From Medicago truncatula (taxonomy: Eukaryota > Streptophyta > Magnoliopsida > Fabales > Fabaceae): a DNA stretch of 64,000 bases. Location: contig NC_053049.1 in assembly GCF_003473485.1 (NCBI RefSeq), positions 30,091,292 to 30,155,291 on the forward strand, written 5' to 3'. Numbering within the stretch: position 1 is the first letter of the stretch; the number at the start of each line of letters is the position of its first letter. The notes beneath the pieces are model-generated. The model made no database searches and was not told where the DNA came from. It saw only the letters and a program-made list of their open reading frames with translations. Shown here one piece after another: positions 31,595-43,700 of the stretch. Made by a program: the position numbers and the translations under genes.

Positions 31595-34440
31595 CTTAAG
31601 TAAGCAATCACCCAAAACTGGCCATGAAAACTAATTCCTTTGTTTCATGCAGCATTGGAATCTAAAATTACGTCATTTGAGATGCCTAAAGTAAGTAGCG
31701 TAGACTATCAAAAGCGTTGAATGTGTGGAAGACTGTATAAATGTGCTTCAGAAATTGGAATTAGCTAGCTAACTCCTCCATGAACATATAGAACTTATCT
31801 TTAACATAAATTTCACTTTTTCTCCCTACAAAGCTCATAATGATCAATACACGTCCCAAAATCCTGCTAATTCTTAGCAACATCAGTCAATTGCAATAAA
31901 AAACTATTAATAGGACCCTACTTACACATTCAGTCAGACATAGGACAATTGATTGTATTAGCAAAGTACCTTAGTGAGAATACATTACCATACCATTGCT
32001 ACCGAATGCCCCTTTAGCATAACCGTCGCTTGAACCTCTCAATATAACACATTGTGTGGCTGCTGTAGGAGAAACAATAATCAAAGGGTACATAGACTTG
32101 TGCTCTACTTAAACTTTTCATTAGGCTTCTCTGAAAATTTGAGCAACTAATTTCTGAAAAGTAACAAAGAAATGGCTAAGAAAGTTATACTTACTGAGTA
32201 TTTAATCGAAACAAACTAAAAAAGAACATTAAAACCTTTAAAATAAAATGCATTTGTTCTATTTTTGAAATGTGTTGTTCTCTTAAGATTTAAATCACAG
32301 AGTTAAACAAATTTACATAACATTGCTTTTCAAGTTTCAGGAATCACTTTAGCAGCCACATTTGAAAGTATATATCTAGCAAACCAAGCAAAAGCAAAAT
32401 TAAAGATAGAAGAAGAATAAGAAGCCATCTAAAGAAAAAACAACCCAATGCAAAAATCACCAAAATCATGTAAAAAAAGAAGAGATAAAAATCAATTGAA
32501 AGCAAAATAGATCTACACACATCAATATAGATATTTTTGTCCTAAACAAACAATTCAATTCGAGTCCACACATATCTGAAGTACATGAATAACGAATAAC
32601 AAATTACAAATGACAAAGCCATAACCCCCTTAAACTTATGCCTATTCTCAATAATGCTCTTAACAATTCTAACCAAGAAAGCTACACCTGCAACAACTAT
32701 TAACCGCCTACTGCACCAGACATATAATGTAACTAAACATACCAATTACCACAAATTGAGACATGACCAAGAGCCTAAAAAAATACATATGGCTTTCCTT
32801 CTAAAAAAGTATCAGCATTACACACCTAAAGTATCAACACAACACATCTATGACAATTAATTTTTAAGAATCAATTGATACATACACAAACGTTGTCAGA
32901 CCAATCTACATGTTCTGTAATGAATTATTCACTACATGTGGTTAGCATTCACTATGCTCTTGCTATACCTACTTTTGCTTCACAACCAATATGATCTCTA
33001 CGATACATACCTTCACATCATAAGTGTTTTATAATTATATCAAGCATAGATAATGTCATTTGTAATCTTTATGTCAGTTTATTGCCCAAACATGGAGAAT
33101 GTCGCCATCTGCCACAATTATCCAAGGTGAACAATATTGTAAAGTATTCAACAGTCAAATGCTTATTGTCCAAATGTAAAAATAAAGTCATCATTTTCCC
33201 AATGTCATTGACACTAATGTTTGATGAAGAAAAAAAGAGAATTGATTGCTAGAATAGTCTTTAATTACCTTTAGGTGAAGCTTGCAAGTGTGTTTGGTTG
33301 CAACTCGTACTATTTGTATTGGAGCAGAAAGTTATATTCCTTGTTTTTTATAATTGTCAAGTTGCTTCATCTCTTGCCATTTTCTGTATGACAATTTAAG
33401 TAGGTAATTTCATATGAACTAACAAAGTAAACATTGAAAAAAAGAAGCAAACCATAGGCTTTAACAATAGATGAGCAATCAACATCTTAATACTGTGACA
33501 GTCAAAATAATGCCATAGCATTCATAATGCTTCAGATTTGAGAAAAATGTTCTACCACAATATCTTCAAAAAAAGTTGTGAGCTAATTTACTTATGTTAA
33601 CAATATGCAATTCAAACAAATTGATGTTTCACATCAACATATAGTGATAAGCAAGGAGGGTTGGACCTAAATGAATCCACATCTCCATACAATACTTACA
33701 CACATACCTATATAGACATATTTTCAAATTTAAGGTTTAAGTTATCATAAGCAGATTAGATAACACTTAGATTACAAAAACCAAAAGAAGCATGTTAACT
33801 TTGACACCCATTGATTTTGATTTTAAGAACATTTGAAGTTAAGCAATCAACAATCTCAGTCTGATTATACTTGTCACCAACTACCTTTTATGTGTCAGCT
33901 AACATCATATACACCTTTTCTTTGCGTCATTAATAAATTACTTGTAAGTAAATCAAATATGCATACATATAAAATGAAATTTTTAGCAAACACCTTATAA
34001 AATATGCAAACTAAAATACATCAAATTCTTAAAGAACGGTTTAAGACAATTTCAAGTATGGAGTTGCATAGTCTGTTGCATAGTCATAATCCTGGAATCA
34101 TGTAATGTGCAGATCTTCCTACTGAAAAATAAAATCTCAATGCAGAAAAATCAATTATGAAGGTTATTATTAGAACACATGTCCATGTGTTTGAAACTTA
34201 GATTATCTGCATTCATTTATAAGCTATAAAAGACACCATTTTTCTATCTAAACTCTTAAAGAACTATAAAACGACACTATTTTTCAATCAAAATTCTTAA
34301 AGAAGAAAAACACATGATTAAAGACATACTTTAAATTAGTGATTGAAACATAGTAATTGAGGTATGGAGAAATTAACTCATGAATCAAATTAAATTAAAT
34401 TCAGGTTTAATATACATTTACAGATTGGAAATATAAGCCT
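31595..34440. other. Gene-poor stretch, possibly intronic to a minus-strand transcript
   Basis: No ORF with a recognisable domain. AT-rich throughout. It would be intron and exon of a transcript if the CT-rich leader at 34.5-34.7 kb is real. Confidence 0.35.
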
Positions 34441-34497
34441 TACCTGCAAAATATGAAAATTGTGATTTAAGTTAGGCAAAGGGTAGAATAGAAAAAT

Positions 34498-34700
34498 TTA
34501 CCGTGATTGGGAATGTGACCGGAGTTTTCCGGGTGGTGTACCGGAGGTGGCCGGAAGTGGAAATCTGGACGGGTGAGTTTTTTTGTTGATGAACAGCGAC
34601 AGCCTCAGGAGGATGAAGAGCATAGCTGAGAGAGTGTGAGAGAGAAAAACAGCAGTGAAGAGAAAATGAGAGAGAAGAGTAGTGATTCTGATTTCACTAA
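34498..34700 (-). other. Candidate 5' leader exon with a 41-codon ORF
   Basis: On the minus strand, a CT-rich leader (complement of 34620-34700, rich in 'ctctctc') is followed by an ATG at 34623 and an open frame: MLFILLRLSLFINKKTHPSR, then FPLPATSGTPPGKLRSHSQS, then R. The stop TAA (34498-34500) is also part of a plausible splice donor G|GTAAAT, so a spliced mRNA would read on into another exon. GC content is well above the surroundings, as in real 5' exons. Downstream exons could not be found, so this may be a non-coding RNA or an eroded gene. The 5-kb span to about 29.5 kb includes the solo LTR. Confidence 0.3.
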
Positions 34701-35384
34701 AAAAAATTGAAACGGTGTATGTTCCAATACAAATGAATTAGTTGTGTTGAAAGTATCAATCAATAAATGCTCATTTTTCAAGAGTCTCCCATAAGCACAT
34801 TACACTATAAGCTATATGGGAATTTGGTGCATAGGAAATATACATCAAATTTGAAAGTTTGATTCAGATTAGATCAAAGGATGAGATGCATGCTTAGCCA
34901 AATGATGAGATCCAACGGCGTCCCTTGTTTGGAGCCAAAGCCATTTAGGTTTAGGGTTTGCAAAGTCATTAGCAATGTTAACAAAGATTAGATATAAGTA
35001 TGATGATTAGGATCAAGGAAAAAAGTTCTTCTTTTTTTTTTTTAGCAAGGAAAAAAGTTCTTCTATTGAGGAGTCCACTTCCTTTGTTAAAATAAAGACA
35101 AATGGTTTGAATGAGTATTTACTAAGAATTGACTTAGTGGAATCGAATACTTCATATATGATCGCAATAATAAATTGGATTGGATCAATATCAATCCAAT
35201 GTTTTCTATTCATTCCAAGACAAAAGTTTAAAAATCATTTAATCAAAATCATGGAACTATTTCTATGTTTTTGTGTAGATATAAAGAATGCTGATCTTGA
35301 AAAAAATTATCTTCTAATTGTTTTCAAATGAGATCATTCAACAATGTAAAATATTACAATGGGACAAAAAAAAATCCTATAATT

Positions 35385-35815
35385 CCAATTAATGATGGCA
35401 CATTGGAACCTGATCCTGACCTTGAGGCTGATATAGACACAGCTGGTAAACTAGCCAATTTGAAGGAAACTCGCTTTGCAAACCAGTGCCTTCGGCAACA
35501 TTCTCATGAAAAACCAGGCAGGAAAGGCTAGAAGAAAGCTGCTAAAATCATAGATGGCAACAGTTATGTCAGAGTTTCAAGTAGACATAAGAAGACTAGT
35601 GTTCGCCTTAAGGACCAAGCATGAAGTGCATCCTTTGGACTTTTAGGGGAATTGTCTTTACTGGATATTCTATGTTTTAGCTGTTTTTCTTCCCTCCTGG
35701 CTGTTTTAGGAGGGTTTGTTTCTTTTTGTTGGATTTGTTTCATTTTGTTTTTGTTTCTGAGACTTTTGTATGAGGTTCAGGCTGCACCTAACAACATTTA
35801 TTGAATTTTTAGCTT
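35385..35815 (+). mobile_element. Internally deleted LINE remnant
   Basis: The frame ending at 35531 (GTLEPDPDLEADIDTAGKLA, ...RFANQCLRQHSHEKPG) resembles the end of a plant LINE ORF1. Shortly after, 'atgaagtgcatcctttggac' translates as MKCILWTFRGI, like the ORF2 start (MxxIxWNxRG). The sequence then jumps to a 3' UTR-like tail with 'cttttgtatgaggttcaggc'. Nearly all of ORF2 is missing. The tail is interrupted by the TIR element at 35824. Confidence 0.55.
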
Positions 35816-35823
35816 TATAAAAA

Positions 35824-36724
35824 GGGTTTTTCTAACCTGTGCAATGTTGCACAGCTTAAGGAGCGGTAAATGCACTGTTTTATTCACATGATAATCTGTC
35901 AATTAATTAGTCTTCCTTGAAAATGATATTTTTTTTCTTCTCTCTCCTTTTGACTATTCTAGAGAGAGACTCGTCCAACTTTTCAATTCAAAATCACCAT
36001 CTCTAAGAAAACAAACAAAATGAAATGCCCTTTATGCCCATCAATGATTTTTATTTCAGAAAACTTACCTTCATGCTAGAATTCAATATCCATGAATTAT
36101 ATAAACAGTAAACTCATGCTTCACAAATACATTAGATGTTCTTACTAAAAAAAATACATTCTTCTACTACTGGTAGTAGTTACGATTATGAATGGATCTT
36201 ATTGAAAACCCACTTGTTGGGTTCTCTACTCTCTGGTTTGTTGATCTTGATGAAACCAAATCCATGGAGAAAAAAGATTTTTCTGTTTCCTTCTTTCTGA
36301 TTTTGGGACTCTAACAATGACGTCAGACTATAGAAAGTATTGTTATACACAGCGACCTTTAGATCTGAATCTTTGCGGGTGATATAGATGTTGGATTCAA
36401 ATCATGAGGTGATCCTACATGGATCTCTAAACTACAGTATAGTTCGTCCATGTTTGTGGTGGTAGCGTCCAACGTGACAACAGTGTTGCCAAGAGTTACG
36501 ATAGATAGGGGCATATATGGCATTTTATTTTGTTTGTTTTCTTAGAGATGGTGAGATTCTTGGACATAAAACGTTGGATTAATCTCTCTGGAATAGTCAA
36601 TATGAGAGAGAAGAAAAAAAATCATTTTCAAGGAAGACTAATTAATTGAGACATTATTATATGAATAAAACAATGTATTTATTGCTCCTTAAGCTGTGCA
36701 ACATTGCACATGTTAGAAAAATCC
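35824..36724. mobile_element. 901-bp Mutator-like TIR element with perfect 9-bp TSD
   Basis: The termini gggtttttctaac and (complement) ggatttttctaac continue into about 200-bp inverted arms ('tgtgcaatgttgcac', 'attaattagtcttccttgaa', 'catctctaagaaaacaaaca'). It is flanked on both sides by ttataaaaa (35815-35823 and 36725-36733). No transposase ORF is present. It inserted in the tail of the LINE remnant, and a second foldback element begins 2 bp after the right TSD. Confidence 0.85.
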
Positions 36725-36735
36725 TTATAAAAAAA

Positions 36736-37007
36736 GGGTTAATAGGTCTTTACCCCCCTGTAATATAGGTCATTTTCGGTTTTCCCCCTGTAAAATACTG
36801 TAATTATTTTTTGTTTTGATTTACCCCCCTAATAGGCCAAACAAAAACGAAAAATTCTTAAAAAAAAAAAAATTGGTTTTTGTTTGGCCTATTAGGGGGG
36901 TAAATCAAAACAAAAAACAAAATTACAGGGGGGTAAATAAAATAAAAAAATTTACAGGGAGAAACCGGAAATGACCTATATTACAGGGGGTAAAGACCTA
37001 TTAACCC
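36736..37007. mobile_element. 272-bp near-perfect foldback element
   Basis: It starts gggttaataggtctttaccc and ends with the complement. The arms pair over roughly 110-120 bp through 'cctgtaatataggtcatttt' and 'gatttacccccctaataggc', separated by a short A-rich loop. Both flanks are A-runs, so the TSD cannot be defined. It has no coding capacity. Confidence 0.85.
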
Positions 37008-37317
37008 AAAAAAAAAAAAAAACGACTAATTCCTTAAGCCTTTTAGGAATAGCCCTTCAAGTTGCAATTTTTTTATTGTTGAGATCTGATTATGAATGGG
37101 TAGGACTGGAATGGTTAAATAAACATTGCACTGCACTGCACATGCTAAAGGCATCTAATGCAGTATGACATACAACTACAGCTCATCGCAAAATAATATA
37201 TTTATTTACACATCACTATATACATGAATCAACTTCGAGGACCTTAAACAACCAAAAAAGACCAAACCGTTCTATCTCCAACCTTACATATTAATCTTGA
37301 CTACACTCATCTACACC

Positions 37318-38000
37318 ATGGCAAAATTAAGTGAAGTTGAAAACTCACTTGTGCCAAAATACTTGCAAGAATGCAAGGAGTTGATATCCACATTGCCATT
37401 AGAAAAAGGATGGATTACGTCCTACTTCCATCAATACCATATGATTCATTGCCAAATTCTGCGAAAGAGTCAACTTGCAAGGTGGTGTATCTTTGTAGAG
37501 ATCCAAAAGACACTTTTGTTTCGCACTGGCATTTCACAAACAAGCTAAGAGCACAAAGTAGAGGACCACTTCCATTACAAGAAGCTTTCGAGAGTTTTTG
37601 TAGAGGCGCGAGTTCTTTTGGACCGTTTTGGGAGCATGTATTGGGATATTGGAAGGAAAGCTTGGAAAGGCCGGAGAAGGTGATGTTTTTGAAATATGAA
37701 GAAATGAAAATGAATCCTAGTTTTTATTTGAAAGAGATTGCTAATTTTTTGGGTTGTCCATTCTCCAAAGAAGAAGAATCCAAAGGTATGGTTGATGATA
37801 TATTAAATCTATGTAGTTTTGAGAAACTGAGCAACTTGGAGGTCAATAAGACAGGAAAACTTTCTTTTGATATGGAAAACAAATACTTTTTCCGGCTAGG
37901 CCGAGTTGGAGATTGCAAAAATGTTCTCACAACTGAAATGATTGAGCAGTTGAACACTATCACTGAAAGTAAATTGGCTACACATGGGTTGAGATTTTAG
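37318..38000 (+). pseudogene. Cytosolic sulfotransferase pseudogene with internal deletion
   Basis: From the ATG at 37318 the frame gives an N-terminus typical of plant cytosolic sulfotransferases (MAKLSEVENSLVPKYLQECK...KGWITSYFHQY). At about 37425-37440 it jumps, in another frame, to PYDSLPNSAKES, VVYLCRDPKDTFVSHWHF (3'-phosphate-binding motif), LKYEEMKMNP and the C-terminal FFRLGRVGDCKNVLT ...LRF with stop at 38000. The intervening ~90 residues, including the PAPS-binding loop (TxxKSGTTW), are missing, and the junction shifts the frame. Intact enzymes of this family have roughly 300-345 residues and transfer sulfate from PAPS to small molecules. No other disablement is seen in the 3' part, so the deletion looks like the inactivating event. 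Confidence 0.88.
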
Positions 38001-38232
38001 ATTGAGTGTATGTCTCATTTCCGCATTGAATTTGAAATAATTTATATTTGAATACATTCGTGTAAAATTTAATTGATTCCACTATTATGCTACTGCAAGC
38101 TAAATTTGATTTCAACATCTACCTCTTATATTTAAAATTCAATATATAAAATATAAAGATAGGTTGCTATCTAAGAAGCTTTTTTTTTTTTTTTGAGGGA
38201 TCTAAGAAGCTCTTAGAAATAATATCATTCTT

Positions 38233-38370
38233 TTTTTTTGGTAGATAGACGAAATGGCAAAGCCATTATAAACTCACACGCACAAGTGGAGGTACCGGGG
38301 TTCGAACCCCGGACATAACATCCGACCTAACAATTTCGACATTTTGCCAGTTGAGCTAGAACTTCTGGAT
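38233..38370 (-). mobile_element. tRNA-derived SINE with perfect 16-bp TSD
   Basis: On the minus strand it starts near 'gttctagctcaactggcaaa' (box A) and has 'ggggttcgaaccccggtacc' (box B), ending in an A-run. The plus-strand target aaataatatcattctt is repeated at 38217-38232 and 38371-38386. It is apparently full length (about 138 bp). Confidence 0.9.
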
Positions 38371-38668
38371 AAATAATATCATTCTTTAGTAACAGGTTGC
38401 AAGTATCTAAACATCTGCTGACTTGCAAATGTTATGCAATAAATGGTGGAGACATCAATTGTCTCACAAGATTGTTGTTATGAAGCTATGAACCTAAACA
38501 ATGATATCATCAAATCAATATTAATAGTAGTCAATAGACGATTGCATACAAGATGTTGCTAGCAAAATATGAACCTTATTAAAATGAATCGTTTTTTGAT
38601 AAGTTGAATTGAATCTTCCCTTAAAAAAAAGTTGAATTGAATCTATGGCTACTCCTTTTAATAATTTA

Positions 38669-38994
38669 GGCTTAATAGCAGTTTTAGCCGTCTAACTTTT
38701 CCAAAGTTGCGATTTCGACCCCCTAAAAAAAACTACAAAATCGACCCTAAGTTTTGCATCTATGGCAGTTTTGGCCCCAAAGCCAATTTTAACTCGATCT
38801 ACGCTGACGTGGCACCCTAAGTGAGGTGCCACGTGTTGTTTTTTTTTTTTTTTTTTTTTTTTTTACCAAAAATTGGCCTTGGGGGCCAAAACTGCTACAA
38901 TTGTAAAACTTAGGGGATAGTTTTGTAGTTTTTTTCTTAGGGGGCCAAAATCGCAACTTCGTGATAGTTAGGGGGCAAAAACCGCTATTAAACC
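38669..38994. mobile_element. Foldback TIR element (~326 bp)
   Basis: The left end ggcttaatagcagttttagc and the complement of the right end ggtttaatagcggtttttgc are inverted repeats extending through 'aagttgcgattt' and 'gaccccctaa'. The centre carries a second hairpin 'gtggcaccctaagtgaggtgccac' and a T-run. Long 'gggggccaaaa' tracts are typical of a common plant foldback type. Flanks are AT-rich without a clear TSD. Confidence 0.75.
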
Positions 38995-39034
38995 AATAAT
39001 ATAATTACATTGATAAATAAATATATATATATGG

Positions 39035-39330
39035 GGTTTGCTAGGATACACCCACTAGTTTTTATTAAGGCGTGTTTTAGCAAAGATATAACTAAAAAGT
39101 TGTTAAATACACCTTAAGGTGAATGTTGCTAAAACACACCTTCTAAAATATAAGTGGGTGTATGTTAGCAACTCCTATAAGCATTTGCTAGGATACACCC
39201 ACTTATTTTTTAGAAGGTGTGTTTTAGCAAGTTATAACTAAAAAGTAGTTAAATACACCTTAAGGTGTAGATTGCTAAAACACTACCACATAAAAACTAG
39301 CGGGTGTGTTCTAGCAAATCCCGTCTCTAT
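39035..39330. mobile_element. Two tandem copies of a ~145-bp palindromic MITE
   Basis: Copy 1 (about 39035-39177) and copy 2 (about 39188-39330) each begin 'tttgctaggatacacccact', contain 'taaatacaccttaaggtg' at the centre and end with the complement of the start. Copies are the same orientation and differ by point changes and small indels. There is no ORF. Confidence 0.8.
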
Positions 39331-39638
39331 AATATGTAAATAAGGAGTAAAAATAAATAAATTTTTTGTATAGACTAAACTTGAAAGCTTATAATTTTTG
39401 TAGGATTAAAAACATATTAAACCCTAATATAATCATAGTTTTGGTAATCGTCAGACTCCGAAGAAAGAAAAAAAATAATAAAAAAATAAAACATGAGATG
39501 ACATTGAAATACAGTGTCCAAAGTAAAATTTTAATGTCTAGAAAAGATTATGTATCATTAAATATTACAACAAATAACTAAAAGTACAACAACAAATATC
39601 ATCCATTGTATTGGATGTACATAAAATTTTGAAAATAC

Positions 39639-39767
39639 TACTCTCTCCAGAATGAAATAGAAACAAATAGAGTAATTGAAAAGTTGATGTATATAGGCTA
39701 AATTTTTAACAATATACATTAACTTTTCAACTATCACTTTTGCTTATATTTCATTAGGGAGGGAGTT
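39639..39767. mobile_element. Stowaway-type MITE
   Basis: The left end 'tactctctccagaatgaaat' and the complement of the right end 'aactccctccctaatgaaat' are inverted and continue through 'ttgaaaagttgatgtatat' / 'ttgaaaagttaatgtatat'. It is 129 bp and non-coding. Confidence 0.75.
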
Positions 39768-39779
39768 CTTCTTAATCTT

Positions 39780-40215
39780 TGTGGAAAAGATGAAATTATT
39801 TGGCGGTTTGACAAAAAAGCTTATACTTGGTTAAGACTACTTATGGGGCATGTGTGGATGTGTTAAACAACCTAGATGAGTGAAAAATGAAGGGTGATTA
39901 GAATAGATTATAGGAACTGCCTATTCCTCTTAAGGTAAAACATGAAGGGTGATTAGAATAGATTATAGGAACTGCCTATTCCTCTTAATTTGCTGATGTT
40001 TACACTCGGTTATTGCATAATTTAGAGCAATCCAATAAGATAAATTTCTCCATGACAACTTGGAGCATTTAGAGGAAACAAAATTTAAAGTTATAGGAGG
40101 ACAACAATGAGTTCATTGACCAAGTTATTGAAAGAGCATGCAGCCTACTTCATGCATGACAGTTTGCATGTCGAAGATGCGTCTACTGCTGGTCGAAAAT
40201 AGTTTATTCATCGGA
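39780..40215 (+). mobile_element. LINE zinc-finger/linker remnant with internal duplication
   Basis: Broken frames translate to pieces like ELPIPLKVKH and, further on, LEQSNKINFSMTTWSIWRKQ, the zf-RVT/linker region of plant LINE ORF2. A 47-bp unit ('tgaagggtgattagaataga' ... 'gcctattcctcttaa') is repeated with a 54-bp period (about 39887 and 39941). Many stops make it inert. Confidence 0.55.
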
Positions 40216-40498
40216 ATGCATCTACTTTTGGTTCAATAATTATAAGATAAAGAACACATAAGTCTATTAATTTATTTTTCGTTAAAAAGAAGTCTTTATT
40301 AATTTAATTTATTTTAAAATTTGGCTGACGAACTATTGTTTAAAACTTGTATTTATAATTTCCAAGAACACATTAAACATACCCGTAAAACAAACACTAT
40401 TTTTTCTTACAATTTATCTATTTCAAATTGTTCATCCTTAATTTGTCTCTTAAAATCAAATAAATAAATATTAACCATTTGAATTCATAGGTATCTGG

Positions 40499-40570
40499 GT
40501 CGTTGTAGTATAGTGGTAAGTATTCCCGCCTGTCACGCGGGTGACCCGGGTTCGATCCCCGGCAACGGCG
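40499..40570 (+). tRNA. tRNA-Asp (anticodon GTC)
   Basis: A 72-nt cloverleaf. The acceptor stem GTCGTTG pairs with CAACGGC, with discriminator G at 40570. The anticodon stem CCCGC/GCGGG encloses loop CTGTCAC with anticodon GTC at 40532-40534. The T arm is CCGGG-TTCGATC-CCCGG. No intron. A T-run directly after position 40570 provides the Pol III terminator. It lies 162 bp upstream of the ATG of the FYR/WD40-like gene, same strand. Confidence 0.97.
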
Positions 40571-40587
40571 TTTTTTTTTTTTTTTTT
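40571..40587 (+). terminator. Pol III oligo-T terminator of the tRNA-Asp gene
   Basis: An uninterrupted run of 17 T residues begins at the first base after the mature tRNA. Confidence 0.85.
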
Positions 40588-40731
40588 ATTTTTTTTATAA
40601 ATTTTGCAATTTTGTTTTATTCATTCACGAAATGGAAAAGCGGTAGATGGAGGGAGCTATATATACTGTTGTTTTGTTGTAAAACCATTTTCCCGCCATC
40701 TATTTCACATTTTCACTCTCTCTCCTCTCTC

Positions 40732-43700
40732 ATGGTGAGAACTAGAACCGCTGCAAAACCCGCCGCGCCATCTCCAAATGCGGCGGCACCGGAAAACGCC
40801 GATAACCTCGAAGTAATTTCAATCGGTTCACTCTACAACGGACCTTGGGACAAGAAGTATTGGAGCAGTTCTAGGGTTTGTTACTTTTTCCCCGAATCTC
40901 TTCCTTTCCGATTTCTCTTCTTTCGTTTTTCAATCTGCAATTGCTACTGAATCACAATGTTTTTCGATCTATTTTCATTCCGATGTGTTCGATTTGCTTT
41001 ATAATACATCAATGTTTGAATAAGTTTAATTATCTTGTTTCGTGTTTGATTTTGCAATTGAACTGAAGATTATCGCTGTTGTTGCAATTCCCCCCCTAAA
41101 AACGTGCAATCTTATTGCAATTGAACTGAAAATATATCTTGTTTTGTGTTTAATCTTATTATGCACTATGTACAGACATCCAAGGATTTAGCTTGGAAGT
41201 GGCAACTGTAGTACAAGTTGCGTGTGTGTATGATAGATATGATTTTGAGAACACTGTTTAGATTGAAAGTTGAGATAACAAATGAAGTAAGATCGAGAAA
41301 GCACAGCTACTGACACGTCGACACCGAAAATGATTTTAGAAAATGACATAAGTCAATATAATCACATGTGTTGGTGTTGAACACTGGATACACCTTTGAT
41401 CAAAAGTGTCGGTGCTTCAGTGTAGGATGCTATTCAAGATATCCAACAGTGAGACATTGATATTTTGATCCAAAATGTTAATACAGTTGTAGAGGTCATT
41501 GAGTGATGAACTATGAATTTTGAATATCAGAGATCCTTTCCTTGTTTGAAGTGGGGATTTTATGAATATAAAAGGAACTGGGAGTGTACTGACATGTATT
41601 TGTGCAAGTACAAGGGGATCGGATCTCTTAAGCACATGGTCGGTCCTAGGTTTAATTCTTGGATCATTGCGTATGAGAAAAATATTGTTGGTATGGGTCC
41701 TGCCTTTGGCATTTGACTTAATAGGGTAGAAGGGTAGTCTCTTAAGCACATGGTCGGTCCTAGGTTTAATTCTTGGAAATATAATTAACAAAATATCAGA
41801 ACTTTAGTATCAATGCTTATTTGTTCATCCAAGTCGTAAGAAGTTTGATTTTCCTTATGAAGGATGCTGGATTCGAGTGAATAGAAAAGATAGGTACCAG
41901 GAGAGCTTTATCTTCTTTAAATGAGTTCAGCTAGATTAACATGATTTAGTTGCAATAGTATGTGATTTCTGGATACTGAGTTTCTCAGAAGAAGAAAAAA
42001 GGAAGTGTTGAAGCTTATGTGATGTATTCGTAGGAAAATATAAAGAAGTGAGATGCATGTTAGAACAGGGTTTATCTTGGAGGAATTTCTGCATACCACC
42101 GTGTATAGATTTGTTTTCCTTTTCTGACTGATTGCATTTTTGTACTGAATACTTTGTAGGGAAAAGATCGATACCCATATCCAGTTGGCTACCAGGCTGT
42201 TAGAGCTCATAATGGTACTACTTATAAGATGGAAATACTTGAAGGCGATAATGGGCCTAAATTTTTGGTTTGTATTCATGATTCTTTGTGCTTTAATGTT
42301 TTGAGTTATTCCATATTATAAATGTTTCAGCTTGCTTTGAATTTTGTAACAATTTAAGTTACTTACTGTTTCTACAGATTTCTTCTGATGATGGAAATTC
42401 AGCTACTGGAAAAACTCCAGACTCTGCGTGGGAGGAATTTCAGAAGAAAGGTTACAACCGCATGAAGATTTGGCATGGGAAGAGACTTTCATCTAAGATG
42501 TATGGCTTGGAGGTAGAAATCAGTGACATTGATAATTCTATTTTTAATGTACCAGATCATTTCTTTTACTTTTCAGGAAAAGTTTATCAAAATTTCCAGA
42601 AATCATTCCAAATAAACCACAGCCTTATCTATTTTCAAGCTTATTTGAACGCATCTAACCTAATTATGGCTGTGCTTTAATTATTATTCATGGTTATAAT
42701 TGATTATTTTTACAAGATATTTGAATATCATGTTAACATGATAAAAGAAATACCTCTCTATCATAACACTCTTATATGACATCAGCAATTGTAGTGGCAT
42801 ATTGAAACAAATAAGTCTTGTTGTGCCAAGTAACTATTGAAAGAAGGAGGACGTGTATTACTGTATTACTTATTGATATACACGTATGTCAATTGCTCTT
42901 TTCCTAGACTCTAGGTATCATAACTATGTGGTATGACATTTTCTTCTACGCTATTAATATCTATTTTCCTGTGTAACTACTCTGTCAAAACTGCTAGCAA
43001 GTTTAAGAAACACGTTTCCTGTTTGTCGTGGTATTAATCGCTGATTAAATCAAAGCACCAAAACAGAATGCTTTTTCCTTTTAATTGAACAATCCAATAT
43101 GCAAGACTCACCATTTTTCTTTGAAGTTATGTCCTCGTATTTATATTTCTTCAAACTTTGTGATTTATGCTGAAAACAATTGTTAGTGGTAAAATAGCCT
43201 TACTGACTTTTCTATGGCGCTCTTTTCATTGTTTCGTTAACTAGTCCCGCAAGAAGATATGCAGCGGGGTTGGAAAGTGTTATTGCACTAACGGTCTAGT
43301 TAGCTATTTTATAGTTCTTTCTTTTGTAGCCCTTTTTTACCCTCTTCAGTAAAGTAAATTGTAAATTCTCAAACCGTTAATGCATGTCCGACCATTTGAT
43401 GTTTCTGTCTACCTACACACATTTTGCAAAAGTTTCTGTTTATGTGATGATTAATCTCATAATCCTCCTTTTTCTTTTCTCTTCATTATTGTTCCAAAAT
43501 TATTTATCATTTGTTTATCTTATATCACTTTCATGAGTTGTTTACTGTACTTAATGTTATTTTCATTGTTTTTTCATTGCATCCAGCTTTTTGGGTTCAA
43601 AAACCAGTTTATTCAGAGGTTGCTTCGTGAACTAGTGTCAGATATAAATGGAATAGTAGATCGGAGCTTAGTATCCTCCAACCTCTGTAATGAAGTTTCT

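Noticed and set aside
38280..38370. Possible tRNA gene at 38.3 kb
   Set aside because: Boxes A and B are present but cloverleaf stems do not pair, and a 16-bp TSD with A-tail shows it is a SINE.
41417..41791. 124-codon minus-strand ORF with repeated PRIKPRTDHVLKR
   Set aside because: It lies in intron 1 of the FYR/WD40-like gene, and the repetition is explained by a nucleotide-level direct repeat.
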